Positions 26,537 to 34,563 of a DNA stretch of 64,000 nt are shown here, piece after piece (the stretch's first letter is position 1; every line of letters begins with the position of its first letter). The stretch is taken from contig NZ_QUBR01000002.1 in NCBI RefSeq assembly GCF_003586285.1, positions 124,001 through 188,000 on the forward strand, written 5' to 3'. A program made the position numbers and the translations under genes. The notes under the pieces were generated by a model. The model was not told where the DNA came from and searched no databases. It was given only the letters and a program-made list of their open reading frames with translations. The DNA comes from Aeromicrobium endophyticum. Its GTDB lineage: Bacteria; Actinomycetota; Actinomycetes; Propionibacteriales; Nocardioidaceae.

Positions 26537-27520
26537 GTGAAGGCCTTCTCCTGCCGCGTGTGCGGCAACTCCCTGTACTTCGAGAACTCGATCTGCGTCT
26601 CGTGCAAGACCAACCTCGGCTTCTCGCGCAGCGAGCGCGCGATCGTGCCGGTGGACGGCAAGGGTCAGTACGTCGACGCCGACGGCGACATCTGGCACGT
26701 CTGCAAGAACCTCAACCTGTCGGGATGCACCTGGTTGACCGAGTTCCCCGGCGGCTTCTGCTTCAGCTGCGGCCTCACCCGCACCCGTCCCAGTGACGCC
26801 GACGCCGTGGGGCTGCGCGAGTTCAAGGTCGCCGAGGAGGCCAAGCGGCGGCTCGTCGTCGAGCTCGACACGCTGGGCTTCCCGATCGTCCCGCGCAGCG
26901 AGGACCCCGAGAACGGCCTCGCCTTCGACCTGCTCTCGAGCGTCGAGGAGGACGTGACGACAGGTCACGACAGCGGCATCATCACGCTCGACCTCGCCGA
27001 GAGCGATGACGCGCACCGCGAGAAGGTGCGGGTCGACCTCGACGAGCCGTACCGCACGATGCTGGGGCACTTCCGGCACGAGATCGGCCATTACATCGAG
27101 TGGCAGCACGTCCGCGGCGACCTGATCGAGACGGCGCGTGGGCTCTTCGGCAACGAGGAGGAGAACTACGCCGACGCGATCGAGCGGCACTACTCGCAGG
27201 GTCCGCCGGCCGGCTGGGAGCAGAACTACATCAGCATGTACGCCACGATGCACCCCTTCGAGGACTTCGCCGAGACGTTCGCGCACTACATGCACATCTG
27301 CGACACGATCGAGACGGCGTCGGCGTTCGGCCTGGCGACCGTCGCGTCGCCGCAGGAGTTCAGCTCGTTCCACGACCTCGTGGTGGGCGTGTGGATCCCG
27401 CTGAGCGTCGCCCTCAACCAGATCAACCGCAGCATGGGCAAAGGGGCGCTCTACCCGTTCGTCATCCCGCCGCCGGTGCTCGAGAAGCTGCAGTTCGTCG
27501 CCGACCTCCCGCGGGCCTGA
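26537..27520 (+). CDS. putative zinc-binding metallopeptidase with N-terminal zinc ribbon
   Basis: 327 residues. An N-terminal zinc ribbon (C6, C9, C20, C23) is followed by a second Cys cluster ([11 protein letters not shown]...FCFSC, about 55-80) and a metallopeptidase-like domain with H181-E182-x-x-H185 ([10 protein letters not shown]). A downstream [16 protein letters not shown] offers a third ligand. It matches the putative zinc-binding metallopeptidase family often near transglutaminase/ATP-grasp genes. The GTG start lies 6 bases after a CAGACT -10-like box, suggesting its own leaderless transcript, 48 bases after the transglutaminase. Substrate unknown. Confidence 0.9.
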   Translation: MKAFSCRVCGNSLYFENSICVSCKTNLGFSRSERAIVPVDGKGQYVDADGDIWHVCKNLNLSGCTWLTEFPGGFCFSCGLTRTRPSDADAVGLREFKVAEEAKRRLVVELDTLGFPIVPRSEDPENGLAFDLLSSVEEDVTTGHDSGIITLDLAESDDAHREKVRVDLDEPYRTMLGHFRHEIGHYIEWQHVRGDLIETARGLFGNEEENYADAIERHYSQGPPAGWEQNYISMYATMHPFEDFAETFAHYMHICDTIETASAFGLATVASPQEFSSFHDLVVGVWIPLSVALNQINRSMGKGALYPFVIPPPVLEKLQFVADLPRA

Positions 27521-27551
27521 CCCGTCCCTGCGGCCGCCCCGCCCCTTCTCG

Positions 27552-27636
27552 CGAGTGGTGCGTCCTGGACGTTCTGGGACGGCGTGTCTGACCGGTACGC
27601 ACCACTCGGCGACCGGAACGCGCCTCTCGAGTGGTG
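27552..27636. repeat. inverted/direct repeat after the metallopeptidase gene
   Basis: CGAGTGGTGCGT (27552-27563) is repeated inverted as ACGCACCACTCG (27597-27608), a perfect 12-bp stem with a 33-base loop, and again directly as CGAGTGGTG (27628-27636). It may act as terminator for the cassette or be a small mobile repeat remnant. Confidence 0.5.
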
Positions 27637-27701
27637 GCGACGACGGGGCGCCGGACGGCTGCCGTCGCGACGATTCGGGGGATGAGGGCCCGAATGCGAG
27701 A

Positions 27702-28841
27702 ATGGTGGACGTGTCTTCCGTCAACCCGAATCCGCTGCCGCTCGTCTTCGAGCAGAAGCGCGGACGTGCCAAGCCGCCCCGTCACCTCGCCGACCTGAGC
27801 GCCGACGAGCGCAAGGCCGCTGCCGAGGCGATGGGGGAGCCCGCATTCCGGGTCAAGCAGGTCGCCCAGCACTACTACGGACGCCTGGAGCGCGATCCCG
27901 CTGCGATGACCGATCTGCCGGCGTCCAGCCGCGACCGCATCGTCGAGAGCCTGCTGCCGACGCTGCTCAACCCGGTGCGCACCATGGAGGCCGACAAGGG
28001 CACCACGGTCAAGAACCTCTGGAAGCTGTTCGACGGCGCCCTCGTCGAGTCGGTGCTGATGCGCTACACCGACCGTGCCACGATCTGCGTCTCCAGCCAG
28101 GCCGGCTGCGGCATGGCGTGCCCGTTCTGCGCCACGGGCCAGGGCGGCCTGCAGCGCAACATGAGCACCGCCGAGATCGTCGACCAGGTCGTCGACGCCG
28201 CCGGCAAGATGGCGCGCGGTGAGATCGCGGGCGGTCCGGGCCGTCTGTCCAACGTCGTGTTCATGGGCATGGGCGAGCCGATGGCCAACTACAAGGCCGT
28301 CATCGGCGCCGTGCGCCGCATGGTGTCGCCCGCGCCCGACGGCCTCGGCATGTCGGCCCGCAACATCACGGTCAGCACGGTCGGCCTCGTGCCGCGCATG
28401 AAGCAGCTGGCCGACGAGGGCATCCCCGTCACGCTGGCGCTGTCGCTGCACGCGCCCGACGACGAGCTGCGCAACGAGCTGGTGCCCATCAACACGCGCT
28501 GGTCGGTGGGTGAAGCCGTCGAGGCTGCCTGGGAGTACGCGCGCAAGACCGGACGCCGCGTGTCGATCGAGTACGCCATGATCAAGGACATCAACGACCA
28601 GGCCTGGCGCGCCGACCTGCTGGGCGACGTCCTGCAGTCGTACGGCGACTGGGGTTGGGTGCACGTCAACCTGATCCCGCTCAACCCCACCCCCGGCTCG
28701 ATGTGGACCGCGTCGCGTCCCGAGGACGAGCGCGAGTTCGTCCGCCGCCTGATCGCCAAGGGCATCCCGACGACCGTCCGCGACACCCGCGGCAGCGACA
28801 TCGACGGCGCCTGCGGCCAGCTCGCGGCCACCGAGGTCTGA
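27702..28841 (+). CDS. rlmN: 23S rRNA/tRNA (adenine-C2)-methyltransferase RlmN
   Basis: 379 residues, radical SAM methyltransferase making m2A2503 in 23S rRNA and m2A37 in some tRNAs. The [4Fe-4S] cluster motif is C136-x3-C140-x2-C143 (CGMACPFC); [36 protein letters not shown] and the C-terminal [14 protein letters not shown] with the methylated cysteine are all visible. I chose ATG 27702; GTG 27711 is an alternative. The rlmN gene usually follows cdsA directly, but here the transglutaminase cassette lies between. Confidence 0.95.
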   Translation: MVDVSSVNPNPLPLVFEQKRGRAKPPRHLADLSADERKAAAEAMGEPAFRVKQVAQHYYGRLERDPAAMTDLPASSRDRIVESLLPTLLNPVRTMEADKGTTVKNLWKLFDGALVESVLMRYTDRATICVSSQAGCGMACPFCATGQGGLQRNMSTAEIVDQVVDAAGKMARGEIAGGPGRLSNVVFMGMGEPMANYKAVIGAVRRMVSPAPDGLGMSARNITVSTVGLVPRMKQLADEGIPVTLALSLHAPDDELRNELVPINTRWSVGEAVEAAWEYARKTGRRVSIEYAMIKDINDQAWRADLLGDVLQSYGDWGWVHVNLIPLNPTPGSMWTASRPEDEREFVRRLIAKGIPTTVRDTRGSDIDGACGQLAATEV

Positions 28842-29632
28842 CCATCGCCGTACCGCGCCTGGTCGCCACCGATCTCGATGGCACGCTGCTGCGCACGGAC
28901 GGCTCGCTGTCGGACCGCACGCGCCGGGCGATCGTCGCGGCCGAGGCAGCGGGCGTCCCGACGCTGTTCGTGACCGCGAGACCCCCTCGCTGGCTCGACG
29001 AGCTCGCTGACGCCGTCGGGGGCCCCGGGATCGCGATCTGCGGCAACGGCGCCTTCGTCTACGACCTGGTCGAGCGGCAGGTCACGGCATCGCACGGTCA
29101 CGACCCCGAGGTCATGGCCGAGGTGGTGTCCGACCTGCGCGAGGCGGTGCCCGGCGTGACGTTCGCGGTCGAGCGGGCCGACGGCATGGGGCGCGAGCAC
29201 GCGTACGCCTATGCGCAGGAGCACAACGCCGGCCACACCGTCGGCGACCTCGCCGAGATCGCGGCGACACCCGTCGGCAAGCTGCTCGCGCGCTGCCCGC
29301 AGCTCGACCCCGACGAGTTCCTGCGCCTGGTCCAGTCGGTGGTCGGCTCGCGCGTCGAGCTGGGCTACTCCGGCGCGATCGGCCTGGCCGAGATGACCGC
29401 GCCGGGTGTCACGAAGGCCAGCGGCCTGGCCACGTGGTGCGAGCAGCAGGGCATCGCGGCCGCCGAGGTGTGGGCGTGCGGCGACATGCCCAACGACCTG
29501 CCGATGCTGCGCTGGGTGGGGCGCGCGCACGCGGTGGCCAATGCGCATCCGGACGTGCTGGCGGTCGCCGACGTCGTGCTCGCGTCCAACGACGACGACG
29601 GCGTGGCCGCACTCCTCGAGTCCCTGGTCTGA
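28838..29632 (+). CDS. HAD-superfamily Cof-type hydrolase
   Basis: About 264 residues. HAD motif I is DLDGT at the very N-terminus ([15 protein letters not shown]), motif II T in LFVTARPP, motif III K in GVTKASGL, motif [12 protein letters not shown]. With its large cap domain it fits Cof-type (IIB) phosphatases acting on sugar phosphates or flavin-like substrates. The start is uncertain: no ATG, GTG or TTG lies between the rlmN stop and motif I, so I place it at a CTG (28838) overlapping the rlmN stop. In-frame starts further up lie deep inside rlmN. Confidence 0.85.
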   Translation: MTIAVPRLVATDLDGTLLRTDGSLSDRTRRAIVAAEAAGVPTLFVTARPPRWLDELADAVGGPGIAICGNGAFVYDLVERQVTASHGHDPEVMAEVVSDLREAVPGVTFAVERADGMGREHAYAYAQEHNAGHTVGDLAEIAATPVGKLLARCPQLDPDEFLRLVQSVVGSRVELGYSGAIGLAEMTAPGVTKASGLATWCEQQGIAAAEVWACGDMPNDLPMLRWVGRAHAVANAHPDVLAVADVVLASNDDDGVAALLESLV

Positions 29633-29647
29633 CCCCGACCACCGGGG
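29633..29647. terminator. short bidirectional hairpin between convergent genes
   Basis: CCCCG-ACCAC-CGGGG at 29633-29647, starting at the base after the HAD gene stop and ending 9 bases before the stop of the convergent metallophosphoesterase gene. Short stem, so weak support. Confidence 0.35.
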
Positions 29648-29656
29648 AGTCGAGCG

Positions 29657-31372
29657 TCAGGCGAGGGGGTCGCGCAGCAGCAGCTCGGTGTTGCGGTCGT
29701 CGACCGATCCCTCCTGCGCCGACGAGCGCAGCTGAGGGTCGTTGGCCGACAGCTCGCGGGCCAGTGCCGCCAGGTGCACCGAGTCGGCGAGCGTCCCGCC
29801 GTGCGAGGCCGGCCCGGCGTGGTCGAGCATCGTGGTGAAGATCGACAACGTGCCGTCGTGGTTGTCCGCCAGCTCGACGAGCCGCGACTGCTGCGGGAAG
29901 TCGACGTGCGACGCGGTGTTGATCTCCCAGAACCCGCTGGTGCCGTCGGGACCGCGGTGCGCGGTGACCTGGTTGCGGTGTGTGTGCCCGTTGACCCACG
30001 CGACGACGCTGCGGTGCTCGAGCAGCGTCGCGACCACCTCGTCGCCCAGCACCCTGGGGTTGAGGTCGAGACCCGTGAGCACCAGCGGATTGGTCATCGT
30101 GGCGGACGTGTGGTGGCTGAACACCATGACGTAGCGGTCGGACGAGGATGCCAGGAGCGTCGTCAGCCACTGGTGCTGCGGCCGGTCGATCGAGCCGTCC
30201 GCGTAGCCGTTGGGGTTGACGGTGTCGAGCACGATGCAGCGCACGCGTCCGCGATCGAAGCTGTAGTAGGCGGTCTTCTTCTGCCGGTTCGTCGTCGTGA
30301 AGCCGTGCCCGACGGGCGAGCCGGTGGTCTTGAAGTGCTCCTCGACCACCTGTCCCCGGGTGAGGGTGCGTCGTTGCGGGTCGGCGCTGACGATCGTCGC
30401 CGACGTGAGGGACGCGGCCGAGAGGAGCGCGCCGGCATCGGCTGTCGCCAGGCTCGAGAGCACGTCGGACTGCGACAGACCGGGCGGCAGGGCCGTGGCC
30501 TTCAGCGGTCCGGTCGCCAGGATCGACAGCGGCAGGGTCTGCGGGAAGTTGCCCTGCACGAGGCCGTCGTGGTTGCCGAAGACCGAGTACCAGGGGATGT
30601 CGAGTCCCTCGGCCTCGAACGAGCGGCGTGAGGCCGTGAGCAGTCCAGGGACGCGAGGGAAGCCGTAGCGGGACGTGTAGACGTCCTCGGCGCCGCCGGG
30701 CGTCCGCGGACCCTCCGGATGCCAGTAGTGCGCGTCCCACACCCGGTTGTCGGCGACGCCCTCGTACGCCGTCCGGCTGCCGGAGTCGGGCGTCACCCGT
30801 TGCCCGTCGAGCACGTCGATGTTCCAGCGCACCTCGTTGTACTGGCAGTTGTCGGAGTTGTCGCCGGTCTGGATCGCGAAGTCCAGGCCCTGCCCCGTGA
30901 CCGGTCCGCGAGCGACCCGGTTGACGGCGCGCACCATCGAGTCGGCCACCTGCGGCGTCAGCATCTCCTGGGGTCGGTAGCTCGACGAGAGCAGACCGCC
31001 GAGCGTCGGGGCGCCCCCGTACGAGTCGTCCAAGCGGTCGACGTACTCCACCCGTGCGGGGGACTGGGCATCGATGATGTGGACGTCGGTCAGGTGGGCG
31101 AAGGTCAGCACCGCGGTGCGCGTCGTGGCCCGCGTCGCCCCGGCGCCGACCCCCAGGTCGTCGCGCACCGTGTGCGGCTCGCCGGCGGCCTGGACGACCC
31201 GGGTGTAGCCGCCGGCACCCGCCGGCCCTCGGCGGTAGCAGCTGTCGAGAGTCGTCGACGTCGGCGCGACGACGCGCGGCGTGGACCAAGCCGCGCCGGG
31301 ACGCACGCCGACCGCGACGGCCCCTCCGACGGCTGCTCCGGTGCGGATCAGGGCGCGGCGCGACATCGTCAT
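29657..31372 (-). CDS. Tat-exported metallophosphoesterase (TIGR03767-type)
   Basis: 571 residues. The twin-arginine signal [20 protein letters not shown] predicts Tat export of a folded metalloenzyme. Calcineurin-like metal ligands are visible: DVH ([15 protein letters not shown]), GDNSDN ([13 protein letters not shown]), GNHD (VFGNHDGLV), a histidine in VFSHHTS and GHTH ([10 protein letters not shown]). Length and the large insertions fit the actinobacterial TIGR03767 metallophosphoesterases. Substrate unknown, probably a phosphoester scavenged outside the cell. Start ATG at 31372; an internal ATG at 31366 starts at MSRR. It diverges from the crotonase gene. Confidence 0.9.
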   Translation of the reverse strand: MTMSRRALIRTGAAVGGAVAVGVRPGAAWSTPRVVAPTSTTLDSCYRRGPAGAGGYTRVVQAAGEPHTVRDDLGVGAGATRATTRTAVLTFAHLTDVHIIDAQSPARVEYVDRLDDSYGGAPTLGGLLSSSYRPQEMLTPQVADSMVRAVNRVARGPVTGQGLDFAIQTGDNSDNCQYNEVRWNIDVLDGQRVTPDSGSRTAYEGVADNRVWDAHYWHPEGPRTPGGAEDVYTSRYGFPRVPGLLTASRRSFEAEGLDIPWYSVFGNHDGLVQGNFPQTLPLSILATGPLKATALPPGLSQSDVLSSLATADAGALLSAASLTSATIVSADPQRRTLTRGQVVEEHFKTTGSPVGHGFTTTNRQKKTAYYSFDRGRVRCIVLDTVNPNGYADGSIDRPQHQWLTTLLASSSDRYVMVFSHHTSATMTNPLVLTGLDLNPRVLGDEVVATLLEHRSVVAWVNGHTHRNQVTAHRGPDGTSGFWEINTASHVDFPQQSRLVELADNHDGTLSIFTTMLDHAGPASHGGTLADSVHLAALARELSANDPQLRSSAQEGSVDDRNTELLLRDPLA

Positions 31373-31470
31373 GTCCGTGTAACGAGACTCACAGGCGCAG
31401 AGTTACCCTCTGGTCACATCTGCCGGTCCCGGGACGGGGCGATAGCGTGAGGTCGACCCCGAGGAGACCC

Positions 31471-32196
31471 ATGATCGCGACTTCACGCGACGACGGCAGC
31501 GACGTCGTCGTCATCGAGCTCCAGCGCGAGGACCGGCGCAACGCGCTCGACCTCGCGCTGTGCGAGGCCATCCGCGAGGCCGCAGACGCGGCCGTCGCCG
31601 GCGGGGCCCGGGTGATCGTGGTGACGGGCCAGGGCTCTGCGTTCTGCTCGGGGGCCGACCTCGGCGGCGTCTACGGGCCGGACTTCCTGAAAGCGCTGTA
31701 CGGGATGCTCCACCACCTGACGCGACTGCCGGTCCCGCTGATCGCCGCGGTCAACGGACCCGCGATCGGTGCCGGCACCCAGCTGGCGATGGCGTGCGAC
31801 CTGCGGGTGGCAGCCGACACCGCGAAGTTCGCCGTGCCGACGGCGCGCAACGGCCTCGCGGTCGATGCGTGGACCATCCGCACGCTGGCCGACCTCGCCG
31901 GGGCCGGGCGTGCCCGCCGGCTGATGCTGGCGGCGGAGTCCCTCGACCGCGACGAGGCACTGGCCTGCGGTCTGGCCGACCGCGCCGGCACCCTCGACGA
32001 CGCGATCGCGTGGGCGCGCGAGATCGCGACGTTCGCCCCGCTGACGCTGGCGCACAACAAGCTGGTGCTCAACGGCTCGCCGGACGACGATGCCGCGATC
32101 GAGCAGAGCTTCGCGGCGGTGTGGGCCAGCGACGACGTGCAGGAGGCTGCGCTGGCTCGTACCGAGCGTCGCGCGCCGGTCTTCAGGGGGCGTTGA
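31471..32196 (+). CDS. enoyl-CoA hydratase/isomerase family protein, EchA6-like, catalytic residues missing
   Basis: 241 residues, crotonase fold. The oxyanion-hole segments are present (AFCSGADLGG; NGPAIGAGTQLAMACDLRVAAD). The two catalytic glutamates of active hydratases are not: the usual PE motif reads VPT (T124), and the usual GGxQ region reads VDAWTIRTLADLAG. This pattern resembles mycobacterial EchA6, described as an acyl-CoA-binding carrier without hydratase activity. ATG 31471 follows gaggag by 5 bases. It is coupled (overlap 1 base, TGATG) to a truncated AMP-binding-like gene. Confidence 0.88.
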   Translation: MIATSRDDGSDVVVIELQREDRRNALDLALCEAIREAADAAVAGGARVIVVTGQGSAFCSGADLGGVYGPDFLKALYGMLHHLTRLPVPLIAAVNGPAIGAGTQLAMACDLRVAADTAKFAVPTARNGLAVDAWTIRTLADLAGAGRARRLMLAAESLDRDEALACGLADRAGTLDDAIAWAREIATFAPLTLAHNKLVLNGSPDDDAAIEQSFAAVWASDDVQEAALARTERRAPVFRGR

Positions 32197-32651
32197 TGAC
32201 GAGCCTGGTCTTCCGCATCCTCGACCGCCAGGTCATCTCGGGCCTGGCCGACGAGCTCGCCGTGGCTGATGCTCGCGGCTCGGTCTCGTACGCCCAGCTG
32301 CTGCACGAGTCGGCGTGCATCGCCGCGGGCCTGCACCACATGGGCGTCGAGGCCGGGACGTCGATCGTGCTGGACGGGTTGCACGGTCGCGACCTGGTCA
32401 CGGCGGTGCTGGCTTGCGCGCGCATCGGGGCGGTGCCGGCCGGCACGGGCAGCTTCCGGCTGGCCGGCACGCCGCCGGTGCTGCACGCCCCCGACACCGA
32501 GGTGGCGTGGGACGTCCTCGACAAGGCCGGCCGCACCGAGCCCCACACGGCCCCTGAGCACGACGACGAAGGCTACGAAGAGACACTCCGAGCCGCCTAC
32601 GGCACCATCATCGAAACCCTAGAAACCGGCGGCACCATCACCGAGGTCTGA
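32196..32651 (+). CDS. short AMP-binding-enzyme-like protein (N-terminal fragment only)
   Basis: 151 residues. Residues 25-90 (GSVSYAQLLHESACIAAGLHHMG...DLVTAVLACARIGAVPAGT) match the N-terminal subdomain of acyl-CoA synthetases, but the ATP P-loop, adenylation core and C-terminal lid, normally about 500 residues in total, are absent. The last 35 residues are acidic and use GAA and CTA codons unlike the neighbours. It is either a truncated adenylating enzyme or a small partner of the upstream crotonase, to which it is coupled by a TGATG overlap. Function unknown. Confidence 0.7.
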   Translation: MTSLVFRILDRQVISGLADELAVADARGSVSYAQLLHESACIAAGLHHMGVEAGTSIVLDGLHGRDLVTAVLACARIGAVPAGTGSFRLAGTPPVLHAPDTEVAWDVLDKAGRTEPHTAPEHDDEGYEETLRAAYGTIIETLETGGTITEV

Positions 32652-32660
32652 CCCGGGGGA

Positions 32661-32762
32661 GGTCACCAAGAGTCGAGCGAGCGCAGCGAGCGAAGACAGG
32701 TGACCGGGCGAAGCCCGGCAGCCGTGAGGAACGAACGGCTGTTGCGGCGAGGAACGAGCCGC
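32661..32762. repeat. cluster of nested hairpins between convergent genes
   Basis: Four consecutive inverted repeats: GGTCACC/GGTGACC (32661-32705) around a GAGCGAGCGCAGCGAGCG core; CCGGGC-GAA-GCCCGG (32704-32718); AGCCGT/ACGGCT (32720-32740); GCGGC/GCCGC (32744-32762). The last two stems differ but enclose the same 9-base loop GAGGAACGA. It lies between the AMP-binding-like gene and the regulator gene, and could serve as bidirectional terminator or be a REP-like element. Confidence 0.6.
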
Positions 32763-33251
32763 TCACCGCACCCCCCAAGCGTATGTCTGCTTCTCCAGCC
32801 GCAGGTAGACGAAGGTCTCGGTGGAGACGACGCGGTCGAGAGCGCCGATCTGGGCCGAGACGATGTCGAGCAGCTCGTCGTCGCTCTCGGCCACGATCTC
32901 GGCGAGGATGTCGAAGCGTCCGGTGGTGATGACGATGTAGTCGAGCTGGTGCATCGTGGAGAGCTCGGCGGCGACCTCGCGGATGTTGCCGTTGACCTTG
33001 ATGCCGATCATGGCCTGGCGGGCGAATCCCATCTGCAGGGGATCGGTGACGGCGACGACCTGCATGACGCCGGTGTCGATGAGCTTCTGCACGCGGTGAC
33101 GCACGGCGGCCTCGGACAGGCCGACGTCCTTGGCGATGGCGGAGTACGAGAGCCGGCCGTCGTCCTGGAGCAGCTCGATGATGCGCTTGGCGGTGGCGTC
33201 GAGGCTCTGTGCTCGTACCTGCGCGGGCCTGCGGTCGGTCATGACGGACAT
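32763..33251 (-). CDS. Lrp/AsnC family transcriptional regulator
   Basis: 162 residues. An N-terminal AsnC helix-turn-helix (about 18-65: ATAKRIIELLQDDGRLSYSA...GLSEAAVRHRVQKLIDTGV) is followed by a RAM effector domain (75-150) with VNGNIREVAAEL and YIVITTGRFDILAEIV. Such proteins form octamers that respond to amino acids or amines. It is divergent from potD and next to polyamine uptake and catabolism genes, so it probably controls them. The start at 33251 (MSVMTDRR) has an alternative ATG at 33242. Confidence 0.93.
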   Translation of the reverse strand: MSVMTDRRPAQVRAQSLDATAKRIIELLQDDGRLSYSAIAKDVGLSEAAVRHRVQKLIDTGVMQVVAVTDPLQMGFARQAMIGIKVNGNIREVAAELSTMHQLDYIVITTGRFDILAEIVAESDDELLDIVSAQIGALDRVVSTETFVYLRLEKQTYAWGVR

Positions 33252-33330
33252 TCTGCCCCACGACCCGGGACCTTGGTCGTATCACCTCGCCACGGCAACG
33301 ATTTCATGAGCGAAACACACTCTTAACGGC

Positions 33331-33342
33331 GGAATCCCTTGT
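33331..33342 (+). promoter_or_regulatory. candidate operator upstream of potD
   Basis: GGAATCCCTTGT, 58 bases before the potD start in the regulator-potD divergent region. Near-identical sequences occur twice in the aminotransferase/amine oxidase intergenic region (39124-39135 inverted, 39162-39173 direct), each 11 of 12 matching. Binding by the adjacent Lrp-type regulator is inference. Confidence 0.45.
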
Positions 33343-33399
33343 GCTGCCGGATGTATCTTGCGACTATTCGTGAACAACGGGGAGAAGTGAGGGTGGCGC

Positions 33400-34563
33400 A
33401 TGGCGGGTGTCGACCGGCGGACGGTGTTCAAGGGGGCGGGTGGCGCGGCGGCGCTGGGTCTCAGCGCGGTGGCGTTGAGGTACGGGTTCAACACGCCGGA
33501 CCAGAAGCAGGACCCCTCCACGCTGGTGGCCAAGGACCGCTCGGCGCAGGACAAGACGCTGGTGTTCTCCAACTGGCCGGAGTACATCGACGAGGACGAC
33601 GGCAAGTACGTCTCGACGCTGACGCAGTTCGAGCGGGAGACCGGCATCTCGGTGCGCTACACCCCGGACGTCAACGACAACAACGAGTTCTTCGCCAAGG
33701 TCAAGAACCAGCTGGGCTCCGGCACGTCGTCCAAGCGTGACCTGTTCGCCCTGACCGACTGGATGGCGGCCCGCATGATCCAGGTCGGGTGGATCCAGAA
33801 GCTCGACGCCGCGAAGGTGCCGAACCTGCACGCCAACATCATCGACTCGCTCAAGTCGCCCGCGTGGGACCCCAAGCGCCAGTACTCCGCCCCGTGGCAG
33901 AGCGGCCTGACCGGCATCGCCTACAACAAGGCCAAGGTCGGCGAGATCAAGTCGTTCGAGGAGCTGCTGACCCGCAAGGACCTCAAGGGACGGATCTCGT
34001 TGCTGACCGAGATGCGCGACACGATGGGCTTCCTGGTGATGATCGGCGGGGGAGACCCCGAGAACTTCAGCGACGACGAGTGGCAGGCCGCGATCGACCT
34101 GCTCAAGAAGACGCGCAGCGACGGCCAGGTGCGCTCGTTCAGCGGCAACGAGTACGTCCAGGACCTCGCGTCGGGCAACATCCTGGCCTGCGAGGCGTGG
34201 TCGGGCGACATCGCCAATGCCGGCGACGAGAACCTCGTGTGGGTGCCGCCGGAGGAGGGGATCATGATCTGGGCCGACAACATGCTGGTGCCCAACCTCG
34301 CGACCCACCAGGACAACGCCGAGAAGTGGATCAACTACTACTACGAGCCCGAGGTGGCCGCGAAGCTGGCGGCCTACAACAGCTACATCTGTCCTGTGAA
34401 GGGTGCGCAGGCGGCGATGGAGAAGGTCGATCCCGACCAGGTCGACAACGAGCTCATCTTCCCGACAGACAAGACGCTGTCGCAGACCCACCGCTTCATG
34501 GCCCTCGACGAGGCCACGATGCGAACCTACGAAGGGGACTACGCCGATGTCACAGGTGCATGA
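33400..34563 (+). CDS. potD: polyamine ABC transporter substrate-binding protein
   Basis: 387 residues. The twin-arginine leader (VDRRTVFKGAGGAAALGLSA) suggests Tat export; there is no lipobox cysteine in the expected place. The mature part is a PotD/PotF-type type II binding protein: LVFSNWPEYIDED, GISVRYTPDVNDNNEFFAKV, ALTDWMAARMIQ, APWQSGLTGIAYNKAKVGE and GIMIWADNMLVP. It should deliver putrescine or spermidine to the permease. It overlaps potA by 17 bases. First gene of potDABC. Confidence 0.93.
   Translation: MAGVDRRTVFKGAGGAAALGLSAVALRYGFNTPDQKQDPSTLVAKDRSAQDKTLVFSNWPEYIDEDDGKYVSTLTQFERETGISVRYTPDVNDNNEFFAKVKNQLGSGTSSKRDLFALTDWMAARMIQVGWIQKLDAAKVPNLHANIIDSLKSPAWDPKRQYSAPWQSGLTGIAYNKAKVGEIKSFEELLTRKDLKGRISLLTEMRDTMGFLVMIGGGDPENFSDDEWQAAIDLLKKTRSDGQVRSFSGNEYVQDLASGNILACEAWSGDIANAGDENLVWVPPEEGIMIWADNMLVPNLATHQDNAEKWINYYYEPEVAAKLAAYNSYICPVKGAQAAMEKVDPDQVDNELIFPTDKTLSQTHRFMALDEATMRTYEGDYADVTGA

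Noticed and set aside
29409-31289. A 626-codon frame overlapping the metallophosphoesterase on the same strand
   Set aside because: Same-strand shifted frame with Arg/Ala-rich translation and no motifs; the other frame holds the Tat signal and all metal ligands.
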